A program made the position numbers and the translations under genes. This document shows positions 16,922 through 26,686 of a stretch of 64,000 nucleotides of DNA, piece after piece; the first letter of the stretch is position 1; each line of letters starts with the position of its first letter. The notes below the pieces were generated by a model. That model made no database searches. It was not told where the DNA came from and was given only the letters and a program-made list of their open reading frames with translations. The stretch is from Bradyrhizobium sp. SZCCT0231 (GTDB lineage Bacteria; Pseudomonadota; Alphaproteobacteria; Rhizobiales; Xanthobacteraceae), in assembly GCF_018130245.1 (NCBI RefSeq), contig NZ_JAFCKP010000006.1, positions 62,001 to 126,000 on the forward strand. The letters run 5' to 3'.

Positions 16922-17890
16922 ATGAGCGACACGCAGCTGACGCCGATCGAGATTGGCCTCACCGCCGCAATCGTCGCGATCGAGAACCACGAGCCGCTGA
17001 TCCTGACCGCACGCGGTGCTGACGGGCTTGCCGGCCTGCCGTTCGGTCCGTTCGACGCGGTGAGCCATCGCACCTTCGAGATCGGCCTGCGCGCCTGGGT
17101 CGAGCAACAGGCGGGCCTGCGTCTCGGCTATGTCGAGCAGCTCTACACTTTCGGCGATCGCGGCCGTCATGCCGAAGCCGGCGACACCGGCGCGCATATG
17201 GTGTCGATCGGCTATCTCGCACTGACGCGCCCTGTAGACGGCGAGCTCGCAGCAAACGCGGCGAGCTTCGCGCCATGGTACCGCTTCTTCCCCTGGGAAG
17301 ACTGGCGCGAGCAGCCGCCAGGGATCATCGCCCGCGACATCATCCCGGCGCTGACCAAATGGGCCGAGGAGGAGACGCCGGAAACGACGCGCGCGCTGCC
17401 GCGGAAGGATCGCGTGCGGTTCTATTTCGGTCTCGACGGCGCGCCCTGGGACGAGGAACGCGTGCTCGACCGCTATGAGCTGCTGTACGAGGCCGGGCTG
17501 ATCGAGGAGGCGCGGCGCGACGGCCGTCCTGCGGCATTAGCACGCAAAACGCTTCCCCCGCTCGGGACCTCGATGCGGTTCGACCACCGCCGGATTCTCG
17601 CCACGGCGATTGCGCGGCTGCGTGCAAAACTGAAGTATCGTCCTGTCGTCTTTGAACTTTTGCCAGCTGAATTCACACTTACCGAACTGCAGCACACGGT
17701 GGAGGCGATCTCCGGCCGGCACCTGCACAAGCAGAATTTCCGCCGCCTGGTCGAAATGGAGGCCCTGGTCGAACCGACCGGCATCATGTCGACACAGACG
17801 GGCGGACGGCCGGCAGCGCTCTACCGCTTCCGCCGCGAGGTGCTCCAGGAGCGACCCGCGCCGGGCTTGCGCGTGCGCTCCCGGCGCTAG
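16922..17890 (+). CDS. nadQ: NadQ-like transcriptional regulator of NAD synthesis (Nudix fold plus winged helix)
   Basis: A 322-residue protein of the COG4111-type family, known in Alphaproteobacteria as the NAD-biosynthesis repressor NadQ. The N-terminal half is Nudix-like (ILTARGADGLAGLPFGPFDAV, then FEIGLRAWVEQQAGLRLGYVEQLYTFGDRGRH), but the Nudix box has lost its G-E and REUxEE residues, so it should bind a nucleotide without cleaving it. The C-terminal part, FELLPAEFTLTELQHTVEAISG and KQNFRRLVEMEALVEPTG, is the winged helix found in NrtR-type regulators. The ATG at 16922 begins the conserved N-terminus. The nadABC operon at 28293 carries matching palindromes upstream. The identification rests on family memory and this context. 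Confidence 0.75.
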   Translation: MSDTQLTPIEIGLTAAIVAIENHEPLILTARGADGLAGLPFGPFDAVSHRTFEIGLRAWVEQQAGLRLGYVEQLYTFGDRGRHAEAGDTGAHMVSIGYLALTRPVDGELAANAASFAPWYRFFPWEDWREQPPGIIARDIIPALTKWAEEETPETTRALPRKDRVRFYFGLDGAPWDEERVLDRYELLYEAGLIEEARRDGRPAALARKTLPPLGTSMRFDHRRILATAIARLRAKLKYRPVVFELLPAEFTLTELQHTVEAISGRHLHKQNFRRLVEMEALVEPTGIMSTQTGGRPAALYRFRREVLQERPAPGLRVRSRR

Positions 17891-17941
17891 ATCCTGATAT
17901 TTGTGCTACCGGCCCCCGCCCGCCGGTTGCCTGGAGGCTTC

Positions 17942-20650
17942 ATGTTCGACGGCCCGTTTGACGTCTTTGCCCTGATCATTGCGATCATCGCCTTCCTGAT
18001 CGCGATCAAGGCGTCCAGCCGGGCGACCGAGCTGCGCCGCCGGCTCAACTCGCTCGAAGAGAAGTTTTATGCGCAGCGGACGGTGCAGCCGCCGCCGCTG
18101 ATGCCCGCGCAGGTGCAGGCCGAAGCGCCCGCGACGACTGCAGCCGCCGAGCCGCCGCCGCTGGCGCCGGAAGCCGAAACGACGCCGCCTTCGCTCCTCA
18201 CCGAAGAGATTTCACCGCCCCCGCTTGAGCCGAGCACGGGCGCCGATGCGCCGCCGCCGGTACCGGAGGCAGCACCCGGCTTCGAGGAGCGGCTCGGCAC
18301 CCGCTGGGTGGTGTGGATCGGCGGGCTTGCGCTCGCGCTCGGCGGCTTCTTCATGGTGCGCTATTCGATCGAGGCTGGCCTTCTCGGCCCCGGCGTGCGC
18401 GTGTTCCTCGGCGGCCTGTTCGCAGCTGCGCTGCTGGGTGCCGGCGAATGGACCCGGCGCAAGGAGAGCATCTCGAGCATCCAGGCGCTGCCGATCGCCA
18501 ACATCCCCGCGATCCTCACCGCAGCCGGCACGGCGGTGGCGTTCGCGACCATCTACGCGGCCTACGCGCTCTACGGCTTCCTCGTGCCTGCGACGGCCTT
18601 CGTGCTGCTCGGCATCGTTGCGATGGGCACGCTGGCCGCAGCGCTGCTGCATGGGCCCGCGCTCGCCGGCCTCGGCGTCGTCGGCGCCTTCGTGACGCCG
18701 ATCCTCGTCTCCTCTGGCAAGCCGGATTATTGGGCGCTCTACATCTATCTTGCGATCGTCACCGCCGCGAGCTTCGGCCTCGCCCGCATCCGGCTGTGGC
18801 GCTGGCTCGCAGTCACGACGATCGCTTTCGCGGTGCTCTGGATCTTCCCGGGTCTCGATACCGAACAGGTGCAGGTCGCGCCGCACGCCTTCCACGTCAT
18901 CGCCGGCTTCGTGCTGGCCGCGCTGCTCGTCGTCTGCGGCTTCATGTTCGGACCCAGCTTCGAGGACGGCGAGATCGAGCCGGTCTCATCGGGCGCGCTC
19001 GGCGCCTATCTGTTTGGCGCGATGCTGATCGTGCTGTCGAGCGGTCATGCCGATCTGGCGTTGATTGCCTTCACGCTGCTGGTCGCAGGAACGCTGTTCG
19101 TCGCCTGGCGTGCGCCGGCAGCCACGGGCACCCTCGGCGCGGCTGCAGCGACCGTGTTCATCGTGTTCGCCGAATGGGCGGTGCGCGCCAATCCCGACAT
19201 GCTGGTGCTTCCGGGCGGCCCCATGCCCGGCATCGGACCGACCGCGACCGACAGCGCGGTGACGCTGCATCTGGTGACGGCCGCGATCTTCGCCGCCGGC
19301 TTCGGCATCGCGGGTTTCCTGGCGCAGGGCCGCTCGAACTCGGCGATCATTCCGGTGGTGTGGTCCGCATCTGCAGTCGCGACGCCGATTGCGATCCTGG
19401 TCGCGCTGTACGCGCGCATCGCTCATCTCGACCGCTCGATCCCGTTCGCGATCCTCGCGGTGCTGCTCGCCGCCGCCTTCGGCGCTGCGACCGAAGCGCT
19501 CACGCGCCGCGAGACGCGGCCGGGCATCGCGGTCTCCACGGCCCTGTTCGCGACCGGCACGCTCGGCGCGCTGGCGCTGGCGCTGACCTTCGCGCTGGAG
19601 AAGGGGTGGCTCACCATCGCACTGGCGCTGATGTCGCTCGGCACGGCCTGGATCTCGATGCAGCGGCCGATTCCGTTCCTGCGATGGCTCGCCGCGATCT
19701 TCGCGGCGCTCGTCACCGCGCGCATCGCCTACGATCCGCGCATCGTCGGCGATGCCGTCGGCACCACGCCGATTTTCAACTGGCTGCTTTGGGGCTATGG
19801 CCTGCCGACACTCTCGTTCTGGGCCGCGAGCGTCTTCCTGCGCCGCGGCGCCGACGATGCGCCGCTGCGCATGGTCGAAACCGCCGCGATCCTGTTCACC
19901 GCCCTGCTCGCCTTCATGGAGATCCGGCACTTCGCGACCGGCGGCCGCATGACGGCGCCGCCGTCACTGCTCGAATTCGCGCTGCAAATCTGTGTCACGC
20001 TGGCGATGGCGATCGGGCTGGAGCGCTTGCGGCTGCGGAGCCGCAGCATCGTGCACAATGTCGGCGCGGTCGTGCTGACGGCGATCGCCGGCCTCATCAG
20101 CGTGTTCGGCCTCTTGATCCTGGAGAATCCGCTGCTGTGGCGCACCGACGTCGGCGGCGCCGTGTTCAATCTGCTGCTGCTCGGCTACGCGCTGCCGGCC
20201 GTGCTGATGCTGCTGCTCTCCTATGCGGTGGTCGGCGAGCGCGGCAAGGTCTACGCCAACACGATTGCGGGTGGCGCGCTCGTGTTCGCGCTCGCTTATG
20301 TCACGCTGGAGATCCGCCGGTTCTATCACGGGCCGATCCTGTCCACCGGACCGACCACGGGCGCGGAGCAATACAGCTATTCGATCGGCTGGCTCGGCTT
20401 CGGCGTGGTGCTGCTCGGCGTCGGCATCCTCGTCAACTCGGAACGCGCGCGGCTGGCGTCTGCAGCCGTCATTGCGCTGACGATCCTGAAGGCCTTCGTC
20501 ATCGACATGTCGACGCTGACAGGCGTCTACCGCGCGCTCTCGTTCATGTGCCTCGGCATTGTGCTGGTCGCGATCGGCTGGCTGTACCAACGCATCCTGT
20601 TCCGGCGGCAGGTTACACCGCCGCCGGCCGCGCCGCAGCCGGGCGCGTGA
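17942..20650 (+). CDS. DUF2339 multi-spanning membrane protein
   Basis: A 902-residue inner-membrane protein. A hydrophobic N-terminal segment (VFALIIAIIAFLIAI) leads to a short basic coiled stretch, then a Pro/Ala-rich linker at about residues 45-120. GFEERLGTRWVVWIGGLALALGGFFMVRYS opens a long series of more than 20 hydrophobic helices. This architecture is DUF2339, a family without established function. The ATG at 17942 precedes the first hydrophobic segment. It ends 3 bases from the convergent chemoreceptor gene. Confidence 0.9.
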   Translation: MFDGPFDVFALIIAIIAFLIAIKASSRATELRRRLNSLEEKFYAQRTVQPPPLMPAQVQAEAPATTAAAEPPPLAPEAETTPPSLLTEEISPPPLEPSTGADAPPPVPEAAPGFEERLGTRWVVWIGGLALALGGFFMVRYSIEAGLLGPGVRVFLGGLFAAALLGAGEWTRRKESISSIQALPIANIPAILTAAGTAVAFATIYAAYALYGFLVPATAFVLLGIVAMGTLAAALLHGPALAGLGVVGAFVTPILVSSGKPDYWALYIYLAIVTAASFGLARIRLWRWLAVTTIAFAVLWIFPGLDTEQVQVAPHAFHVIAGFVLAALLVVCGFMFGPSFEDGEIEPVSSGALGAYLFGAMLIVLSSGHADLALIAFTLLVAGTLFVAWRAPAATGTLGAAAATVFIVFAEWAVRANPDMLVLPGGPMPGIGPTATDSAVTLHLVTAAIFAAGFGIAGFLAQGRSNSAIIPVVWSASAVATPIAILVALYARIAHLDRSIPFAILAVLLAAAFGAATEALTRRETRPGIAVSTALFATGTLGALALALTFALEKGWLTIALALMSLGTAWISMQRPIPFLRWLAAIFAALVTARIAYDPRIVGDAVGTTPIFNWLLWGYGLPTLSFWAASVFLRRGADDAPLRMVETAAILFTALLAFMEIRHFATGGRMTAPPSLLEFALQICVTLAMAIGLERLRLRSRSIVHNVGAVVLTAIAGLISVFGLLILENPLLWRTDVGGAVFNLLLLGYALPAVLMLLLSYAVVGERGKVYANTIAGGALVFALAYVTLEIRRFYHGPILSTGPTTGAEQYSYSIGWLGFGVVLLGVGILVNSERARLASAAVIALTILKAFVIDMSTLTGVYRALSFMCLGIVLVAIGWLYQRILFRRQVTPPPAAPQPGA

Positions 20651-20653
20651 AGG

Positions 20654-22345
20654 TCAGGCCGCGCGGACCGATTCCAGGAACTGCGCGACTTCGACCTTCA
20701 GGCGGGTGCTGTCGGTCGCCAGCGACTTCGCCGCCGACAGCACTTCGCCGGAGGCCGAGCCGGTCTCGATCGCGCCGCGCTGCACGTTGGTGACGTTGGA
20801 CGAGACTTCCTGCGTGCCGAGCGAGGCCTGCTGAACGTTGCGCGAGATCTCCTGTGTGGCCGCGCCCTGCTCCTCCACGGCGGCGGCGATGGCCGAGGAC
20901 ACCTCCGACAGCCGCTCGATGGTGCCGCCGATCTCCTGGATGGCGCTGACGGATTCTTGCGTCGCGGCCTGGATGCCCGAAACTTGCGCGCCGATTTCGC
21001 CGGTCGCTTTCGCAGTCTGCTCGGCCAGTGCCTTGACCTCGGAGGCGACGACGGCAAAGCCGCGGCCGGCTTCGCCCGCGCGCGCCGCCTCGATGGTCGC
21101 GTTCAGCGCGAGGAGGTTGGTCTGGCCCGCGATGGTGTTGATGAGCTCGACCACGTCGCCGATGCGGGCGGCCGCCTGCGACAGCGCGTTGACGCGCTCG
21201 TTGGTCCGCGCCGCCTGCTCGACGGCTTCCGCAGCCATCCGTGCCGAATCCTGCACGCGGCGGCTGATCTCGGTGATGGAGGACGACAGCTCCTCGGAGG
21301 CGGACGCCACCGCCTGGACGTTGGTGGAAGCTTCCTCCGACGCAGCCGCAACGACGGTCGCGAGCTCCTGGCCGCGCTGCGCCGTGCCGCTCAGCGTGAC
21401 CGCGGACGCCTCGAGCTCGGTCGAGGCCGATGACACGGTCTCGACGACCTCGCCGATCATGGCCTCGAAATTGCGGGTGATGGCATCGACGCGGCGGCCG
21501 CGTTCGATCTTGGCTTCAGCGTCGCGCGCCGCCGCCTCGTCGGCAGCCTTCTTGGCGATCAACGCCTCCTTGAAGATCTGGAGCGCATCCGCCATCGAAC
21601 CGATCTCGGTCTTCTCGCCGCGATGCGGCACATCGGCCGACAGGTCGCCCTCGCCGAGCGACTGCATGGGGCGAATGATCGAGGCGATGCCGCGCGAGAC
21701 GTCGCGCACGAGATAGTAGGCGGCGCCGATCGCGATCGCGACGGCTGCAACGATGATGCCGACCAGCACGCGGAAGATGGTGGCGTAGCTGTCGGCCGCC
21801 TGCTTCGTTTCAGCTTCGGCACCACTGTTGTTGAGCTCGATGCTCTTCAGGAGCAGGGGATCCGCCGCCTGAGCCATCTTCGCGACCTTGGTCTGCAATA
21901 GCTCGTTGGCATCGGTCGGGAAGCGGCCGGGGCTCTTGCGCGACAGCGCCATCGTCTCCCGAACGCCGTTCAGGTATTCGGCCCAGGCCTTGGTCCACTG
22001 CTCATAGATCGAGCGTTCCTCCGGCAAGGTGATCAGGCCTTCATAGACCTTGCGCGTCTTCTCGATGCGCTCGCGTAGCGGGGCCATGCGTTTCTCAGCG
22101 GCGTCCTTGCCTTCAATGCTCTCCTGCATCAGGTGTAGTCGCAGGACGACGCGCAGCTCATTGATGTCGGCGCGCATCGAGCCGAGCGCACGCACGCTCG
22201 GCAGCCAGCTCTCCGCGATCTCGACCGTATGGGCGTTGATGTTCTGCATCGTGCCGATCGCCATCACGCCGACGCCGGCGAGCGAGAGCACGAGGACCGA
22301 CAGCACGGTCAGCAGCTTGAATACGATCGACAACTTCGACATCAC
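20654..22345 (-). CDS. Methyl-accepting chemotaxis protein (four-helix-bundle sensor)
   Basis: A 563-residue transmembrane chemoreceptor. TM1 is near residues 10-33 (LTVLSVLVLSLAGVGVMAIG). A periplasmic, probably 4HB-type sensor of about 160 residues follows, then TM2 (VLVGIIVAAVAIAIGAAYYLV), a HAMP domain (RPMQSLGEGDLSADVPHRGEKTEIG) and the signalling domain with the hairpin tip [20 protein letters not shown]. The C-terminus FLESVRAA lacks a CheR-binding pentapeptide. Its signalling half is nearly the same as that of the next receptor, pointing to a tandem duplication with a changed sensor. No CheA, CheW or CheY gene is nearby. Confidence 0.95.
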   Translation of the reverse strand: MMSKLSIVFKLLTVLSVLVLSLAGVGVMAIGTMQNINAHTVEIAESWLPSVRALGSMRADINELRVVLRLHLMQESIEGKDAAEKRMAPLRERIEKTRKVYEGLITLPEERSIYEQWTKAWAEYLNGVRETMALSRKSPGRFPTDANELLQTKVAKMAQAADPLLLKSIELNNSGAEAETKQAADSYATIFRVLVGIIVAAVAIAIGAAYYLVRDVSRGIASIIRPMQSLGEGDLSADVPHRGEKTEIGSMADALQIFKEALIAKKAADEAAARDAEAKIERGRRVDAITRNFEAMIGEVVETVSSASTELEASAVTLSGTAQRGQELATVVAAASEEASTNVQAVASASEELSSSITEISRRVQDSARMAAEAVEQAARTNERVNALSQAAARIGDVVELINTIAGQTNLLALNATIEAARAGEAGRGFAVVASEVKALAEQTAKATGEIGAQVSGIQAATQESVSAIQEIGGTIERLSEVSSAIAAAVEEQGAATQEISRNVQQASLGTQEVSSNVTNVQRGAIETGSASGEVLSAAKSLATDSTRLKVEVAQFLESVRAA

Positions 22346-22607
22346 ACAAATCCCGATGATTACCCGGCAACGCGCACGTCACCTGCGCCGCAGGCATCAC
22401 GACGGACGACCGAGCGGAGGTCAGTTCAACAATGCTGGCTGGTTCTTATCCCGTAAGATTGCGCCCATAATTCCAAACAGGCGTTAACGGGAGCCTACGT
22501 AAGACTACGCGAAGGGCCCGGCGTACGCTATTTTCTCTTCAACCATCTGTTGCAGCCGCACGGACATCTACTGCTGCGATGCGAACGCAGCTTACGGACG
22601 GCGCGTG

Positions 22608-24344
22608 TCAGGCCGCGCGTACGGTACCCAGGAACTTTCCGACCTCCAGCTTCAGCCGGTTGCTGTCGCCGGACAGCGATTGCGCCGCCGCCAGCACCTG
22701 CGAGGACGCCGAGCCGGTCTCGCTCGCGCCGTGCTGCACATCGACGATGTTGGACGAGACCTGATGGGTGCCTTCCGCCGCCTGCTGCACGTTGCGGGAA
22801 ATCTCCTGCGTTGCGGCGCCCTGCTCTTCCACCGCGGCAGCGATGGTCGAGGAGATCTCCGCCAGCTTCTCGATGGTGCGGCTGATGTCCCCGATCGCGC
22901 CGACCGAATGCTCGGTGGCGGTCTGGATGCCGGCGATCTGCTGGCCGATCTCGCCGGTCGCCTTCGCGGTCTGCTCGGCAAGCGCCTTGACCTCGGAGGC
23001 GACGACGGCAAAGCCGCGGCCCGCCTCGCCGGCGCGCGCGGCCTCGATGGTTGCATTGAGCGCCAGGAGATTGGTCTGGCCGGCGATGGTATTGATCAGT
23101 TCGACGACGTCGCCGATCCGCGACGCGGCAGCGGAGAGCTCGCCGACACGATCGGTCGTGGTGCGGGCCTGGTTCACCGCATCGCCTGCAACGCGGGCCG
23201 ATTCCTGCACCTGCCGGCTGATCTCGGTGATCGACGACGACAGCTCTTCGGTCGCCGACGCCACCGACTGCACATTGGTGGACGCCTCCTCGGAGGCGGC
23301 AGCAACCATGGTCGTGAGCTCCTGCCCGCGCGCCGCGGTCGACGTCAGCGTCGACGCAGAAGCTTCCAGTTCGGTCGCGGCCGAGGACACGGTATCGACA
23401 ATTTCACCGATCGCGGCTTCGAAGCTGTTCGCGAGCTTGTGCATCTCGGTCTTGCGCTGCGCGGCCGCAATCTGGTCCTGCCTGATCTTGGCTTCGGCCT
23501 CCTCGCGCGCCTTTTGTTCGGACACGGTCTTGAACTTTTCGACCGCCGCAGCGACGCCGCCGACCTCATCCTTGCGGCCGAGGCCGGGCAGCACCACGGA
23601 GAAATCGCCGCCGGCGAGCTTGTCCATGGCCACGGTGAGCGCGCGGATCGGCCGCGCGATGCTCAGGAACGACATCAGCCAGGAGCCGACGAGGACGAGC
23701 ATGGCGAGTGCGCCGACCAGGATCGCAAGCTGCTCGCTCGATCGCATTTGTGCGGCGGCCGCGGCATTTTTCTCCTCGGATTTGCGTCTCGCGTAGTCGG
23801 CGATCTGACCGATCAGCACGTCGAGCTCGCCGGCGATCGGCAGGGTAATCTCGCGTGCGATGCGAATGACGTCTTCATTCAGCTTCACAGCGCGCGTGGC
23901 GCCGTCTGCAGCGCTCGCGGCCAAGGCTTCACCGCGTAGGCCTGCGATCTGCTGCGCAGCCTTTTCGTAATTCGCGGCCAGCGATCTCAGTTTCTCCATA
24001 CGAGCGCGGTTCTCCGTCTCGTGAGAAAGCCTCAGCATCTCATCGACCAGCAAATTCGTCGATTTCTGCTGCTCGCCCAGGCTCCGGGTGGCCTTCTGAA
24101 TATCGGCCGAGCTATTGGCGAGACGAAGGTCGCGGACCGCGAGCTGCATGCCGCGAACTGCGGCCTCGGCCTTCACTGCGTCGCGCGCGATCTGCTGCTG
24201 TGCAAGCGCGCTCTGGCTGGTCTCGCGGATGCTCGCATTGCCGAGCATCTGGCTTGCGATCATGGCTCCAACCAGCAGCCCTCCGAGAGCCGAAGCGATC
24301 GCCAGCTTGGTCCCGATCTGCAGATTCCGAAAGAGACTCGACAT
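22608..24344 (-). CDS. Methyl-accepting chemotaxis protein (second of a tandem pair)
   Basis: A 578-residue chemoreceptor. TM1 is [19 protein letters not shown]; the periplasmic helical sensor is about 190 residues; TM2 is [25 protein letters not shown] follows ([21 protein letters not shown]), then the signalling domain with tip [20 protein letters not shown]. The ATG at 24344 gives [15 protein letters not shown] and is preferred over an opening 16 codons upstream. It ends FLGTVRAA without an NWETF-like tail. The 262-base gap to the preceding receptor gene suggests its own promoter for each. Confidence 0.95.
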   Translation of the reverse strand: MSSLFRNLQIGTKLAIASALGGLLVGAMIASQMLGNASIRETSQSALAQQQIARDAVKAEAAVRGMQLAVRDLRLANSSADIQKATRSLGEQQKSTNLLVDEMLRLSHETENRARMEKLRSLAANYEKAAQQIAGLRGEALAASAADGATRAVKLNEDVIRIAREITLPIAGELDVLIGQIADYARRKSEEKNAAAAAQMRSSEQLAILVGALAMLVLVGSWLMSFLSIARPIRALTVAMDKLAGGDFSVVLPGLGRKDEVGGVAAAVEKFKTVSEQKAREEAEAKIRQDQIAAAQRKTEMHKLANSFEAAIGEIVDTVSSAATELEASASTLTSTAARGQELTTMVAAASEEASTNVQSVASATEELSSSITEISRQVQESARVAGDAVNQARTTTDRVGELSAAASRIGDVVELINTIAGQTNLLALNATIEAARAGEAGRGFAVVASEVKALAEQTAKATGEIGQQIAGIQTATEHSVGAIGDISRTIEKLAEISSTIAAAVEEQGAATQEISRNVQQAAEGTHQVSSNIVDVQHGASETGSASSQVLAAAQSLSGDSNRLKLEVGKFLGTVRAA

Positions 24345-24545
24345 CGGTGCGTTTCCCCTGGAAACGAGCTGCCAAGTCATTGTTGGCTGCACGGACGTTG
24401 ATCGCCCTTACTGCGAAGCTACCGGTCAGAGGCCATCTTCTGGTTAACGAGATCCCTCGCAGAAATACTGATTTTGCACGCTAATTGATTGAATGCGAAG
24501 GGAAATGATCTCGTCATAGTTGTAAATTGCAGCTTCAAGTCGGAT

Positions 24546-24791
24546 CTAGGACGCCTTGCATCCGACGGCCTCACCGACGAGGCTGATTCGGAACACCGGC
24601 TTCCTGTTCTCGTCGAGCAGCTCCATGCACCACTCGGCGTTCGGCTTCAGGCTGCGCGCGATGCCGCCGAGCAGATTGGCGCATACCTCGGTCATCTCGG
24701 TCCAGGCAGCCGCGCGATCCTCGAACTCGTACGGCAGGTCGGCGGCGCCGGAATAGCGGCCGGTGCTGATGCGGAAGAAATACAGCGACAT
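24546..24791 (-). CDS. DUF6894-like small protein
   Basis: An 81-residue protein beginning MSLYFFRISTGRYSGAADLPYEFEDRAAAW and containing WCMELLDENRKPVFRISLVGE. This pattern (aromatic N-terminal strand, aspartate-rich turn, helix, then ELLDE..PVF) fits the small DUF6894 family abundant in Bradyrhizobium and Methylobacterium. No function is known. It is flanked by noncoding sequence on both sides. Confidence 0.72.
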   Translation of the reverse strand: MSLYFFRISTGRYSGAADLPYEFEDRAAAWTEMTEVCANLLGGIARSLKPNAEWCMELLDENRKPVFRISLVGEAVGCKAS

Positions 24792-24955
24792 CGTTGAACC
24801 CTTGCGTGGGGCCGCCCCCCGGCCGCACGCAAACTGAGACGCGAACAGCTACCAACGCATGAAGGCCGCCGTCCGTATGACTACGGCACGCCGGCTTCGT
24901 GTTCGATGGAACGTCTTCGACGACGAAATGCGCGGATCGTCCCGCGCAGGCCAGC

Positions 24956-25543
24956 TCACTGGGTCGACCGGCGCAGCTCCAGCGGGCCTTCGTTCTTCGC
25001 CGGCTCGGACTTCACCGGCTCGAGCCGGCTGCTCTCGACACGCGGGGTCTCCACGCGCGCCGCAACCTCGGTGTTCGATGAGGCGACCGAACCGGTGTGC
25101 TCTGCGGAGCGCAGCGAGCGCGGCCGCGCCGATGCCCGCGCCATCAGCATCTGATTGCCGCCCTGGTGATGGAAGTCGCAATAGGCGAAGCCCATGCCCG
25201 ACACCGAGCCGCGGAAGCTGCGATCATCGGTCTTTTCCAGGTTGAAACAGGGCTCGAACGGAATGCCCTTGATCGAGGCGCAGACGTTCTGGCCGCGGAT
25301 CTGGAGCGTATTGCCGGGCAGGCGGAGATGCTTGACCGGGCCTGCGCCCGAGAACTGCACCGCGCCGGCGGCGCCGAGATCGTCGAGGATGCGGCCTGCG
25401 CCGCGGGTGCCGTCGAAACAGGTGAAGGCGAACACCTTGCCGGCGACGAAGCGGCGCGCCTCGTCGGCGTTCATGCTTCCTGCAATGGCCGGCGCAAACG
25501 TCGCTGCCGCCGTGACAGCCCCCAACATAATACGCGCAAGCAT
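24956..25543 (-). CDS. Conserved exported hypothetical protein
   Basis: A 195-residue protein with a signal peptide (MLARIMLGAVTAAATFAPAIAGS). A domain of about 120 residues follows, containing FAFTCFDGTRGAGRI, QIRGQNVCASIKGIPFEPCFNLEK and GFAYCDFHHQ. The four cysteines probably form periplasmic disulfides. The last 60 residues are a polar Glu/Ser/Pro/Lys tail (SRLEPVKSEPAKNEG) and probably disordered. The family is not one I can name. The ATG at 25543 starts the signal peptide; an alternative start lies 6 codons upstream. Confidence 0.72.
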   Translation of the reverse strand: MLARIMLGAVTAAATFAPAIAGSMNADEARRFVAGKVFAFTCFDGTRGAGRILDDLGAAGAVQFSGAGPVKHLRLPGNTLQIRGQNVCASIKGIPFEPCFNLEKTDDRSFRGSVSGMGFAYCDFHHQGGNQMLMARASARPRSLRSAEHTGSVASSNTEVAARVETPRVESSRLEPVKSEPAKNEGPLELRRSTQ

Positions 25544-25657
25544 GCTCAACTCCGAACTCAACCCCCGCAGCGGGCGATGCCCTATCTCTTTACCCGCTGC
25601 TTACCATACGAACCAAGGCAACATTGGAGCAGCTTGGTTGGTAAAGTCTAAACGCCA

Positions 25658-26644
25658 TTAGACAATTTTAACCACGATACGGCCCCGGACCTGGCCGGCA
25701 AGGATTTTCGCGCCCCACTCCGAAACCTCGTCAAGCGAAATTTCCTGAGTTATTTCAGATAGTTTTGTCCGATCCAGATCGGACGCGAGGCGTTGCCAGG
25801 CCGCCTTCCTCGGTTCGATCGGGCACATCACGGAATCGATGCCGAGAAGGCACACTCCGCGCAAAATAAACGGCGCGACCGAGGACGGCAGGTCCATACC
25901 GGCGGCCAGGCCGCAAGCCGCAATCGCTCCGCCATATTTGGTCATCGAGAGCAGGTTGGCGAGGGTGGTCGAGCCGACGCTGTCGACGCCGCCGGCCCAG
26001 CGCTCCTTGGCGAGGGGTTTTGCCGGCGCCGACAATTCATTGCGATCGATGACCTCGGCGGCACCGAGGTGCTTGAGGTAGTCGGCTTCCGCCGCACGGC
26101 CGGTCGAGGCGATGACGTGGTAGCCGAGCTTGGACAGCACGGCGGTCGCAACCGAGCCGACGCCGCCGGCCGCGCCCGTTACCACCACAGGACCGCTCTT
26201 TGGCGACAGGCCGTGCTTCTCCAGCGCCAGCACCGAGAGCATCGCAGTGAAGCCCGCAGTCCCGATCGCCATGGCATCGCGCGCCGACAGGCCCTGCGGC
26301 AGGGCGACCAGCCAGTCGCCCTTCACCCGCGCCTTCTCGGCATAGGCGCCGAGATGGGTCTCGCCCATGCCCCAGCCGGTGCAGACGACCTTGTCGCCCG
26401 CCTTCCACTGCGGATGCGAGGACGTTTCGACCGTGCCGGCAAAGTCGATGCCGGCGATCATCGGGAAGCGGCGCACCACCGGCGCCTTGCCCGTCAGCGC
26501 AAGGCCGTCCTTGTAGTTCAGCGTCGACCATTCCACCCGGACGGTGACGTCACCCTCCATCAGCTCGGCTTCGTCGAACTGCGCGAGCCGCGCGGTGGTG
26601 CCCTTGTCTGCCTTGTCGATCCGGATCGCCTTGAATGTGGCCAC
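25658..26644 (-). CDS. acuI: AcuI/YhdH-type NADPH-dependent acrylyl-CoA reductase
   Basis: A 328-residue zinc-independent medium-chain dehydrogenase/reductase. The N-terminus [20 protein letters not shown], then [22 protein letters not shown] and [10 protein letters not shown], followed by the nucleotide motif [23 protein letters not shown] and the C-terminal [14 protein letters not shown], are those of the YhdH/AcuI group. The group reduces acrylyl-CoA to propionyl-CoA with NADPH. No DMSP lyase is nearby, so detoxification of endogenous acrylyl-CoA is the likelier role. It lies 42 bases downstream of the MFS transporter stop and may share its transcript. Confidence 0.88.
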   Translation of the reverse strand: MATFKAIRIDKADKGTTARLAQFDEAELMEGDVTVRVEWSTLNYKDGLALTGKAPVVRRFPMIAGIDFAGTVETSSHPQWKAGDKVVCTGWGMGETHLGAYAEKARVKGDWLVALPQGLSARDAMAIGTAGFTAMLSVLALEKHGLSPKSGPVVVTGAAGGVGSVATAVLSKLGYHVIASTGRAAEADYLKHLGAAEVIDRNELSAPAKPLAKERWAGGVDSVGSTTLANLLSMTKYGGAIAACGLAAGMDLPSSVAPFILRGVCLLGIDSVMCPIEPRKAAWQRLASDLDRTKLSEITQEISLDEVSEWGAKILAGQVRGRIVVKIV

Positions 26645-26686
26645 GACTGCACTCCCTGACTTTGCTTGTCGGGATTGTTTAGCCGA

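Noticed and set aside
18313-20793. An 826-codon second forward frame inside the DUF2339 gene
   Set aside because: Extremely Arg-rich and without hydrophobic helices; the DUF2339 frame has the expected membrane segments throughout.
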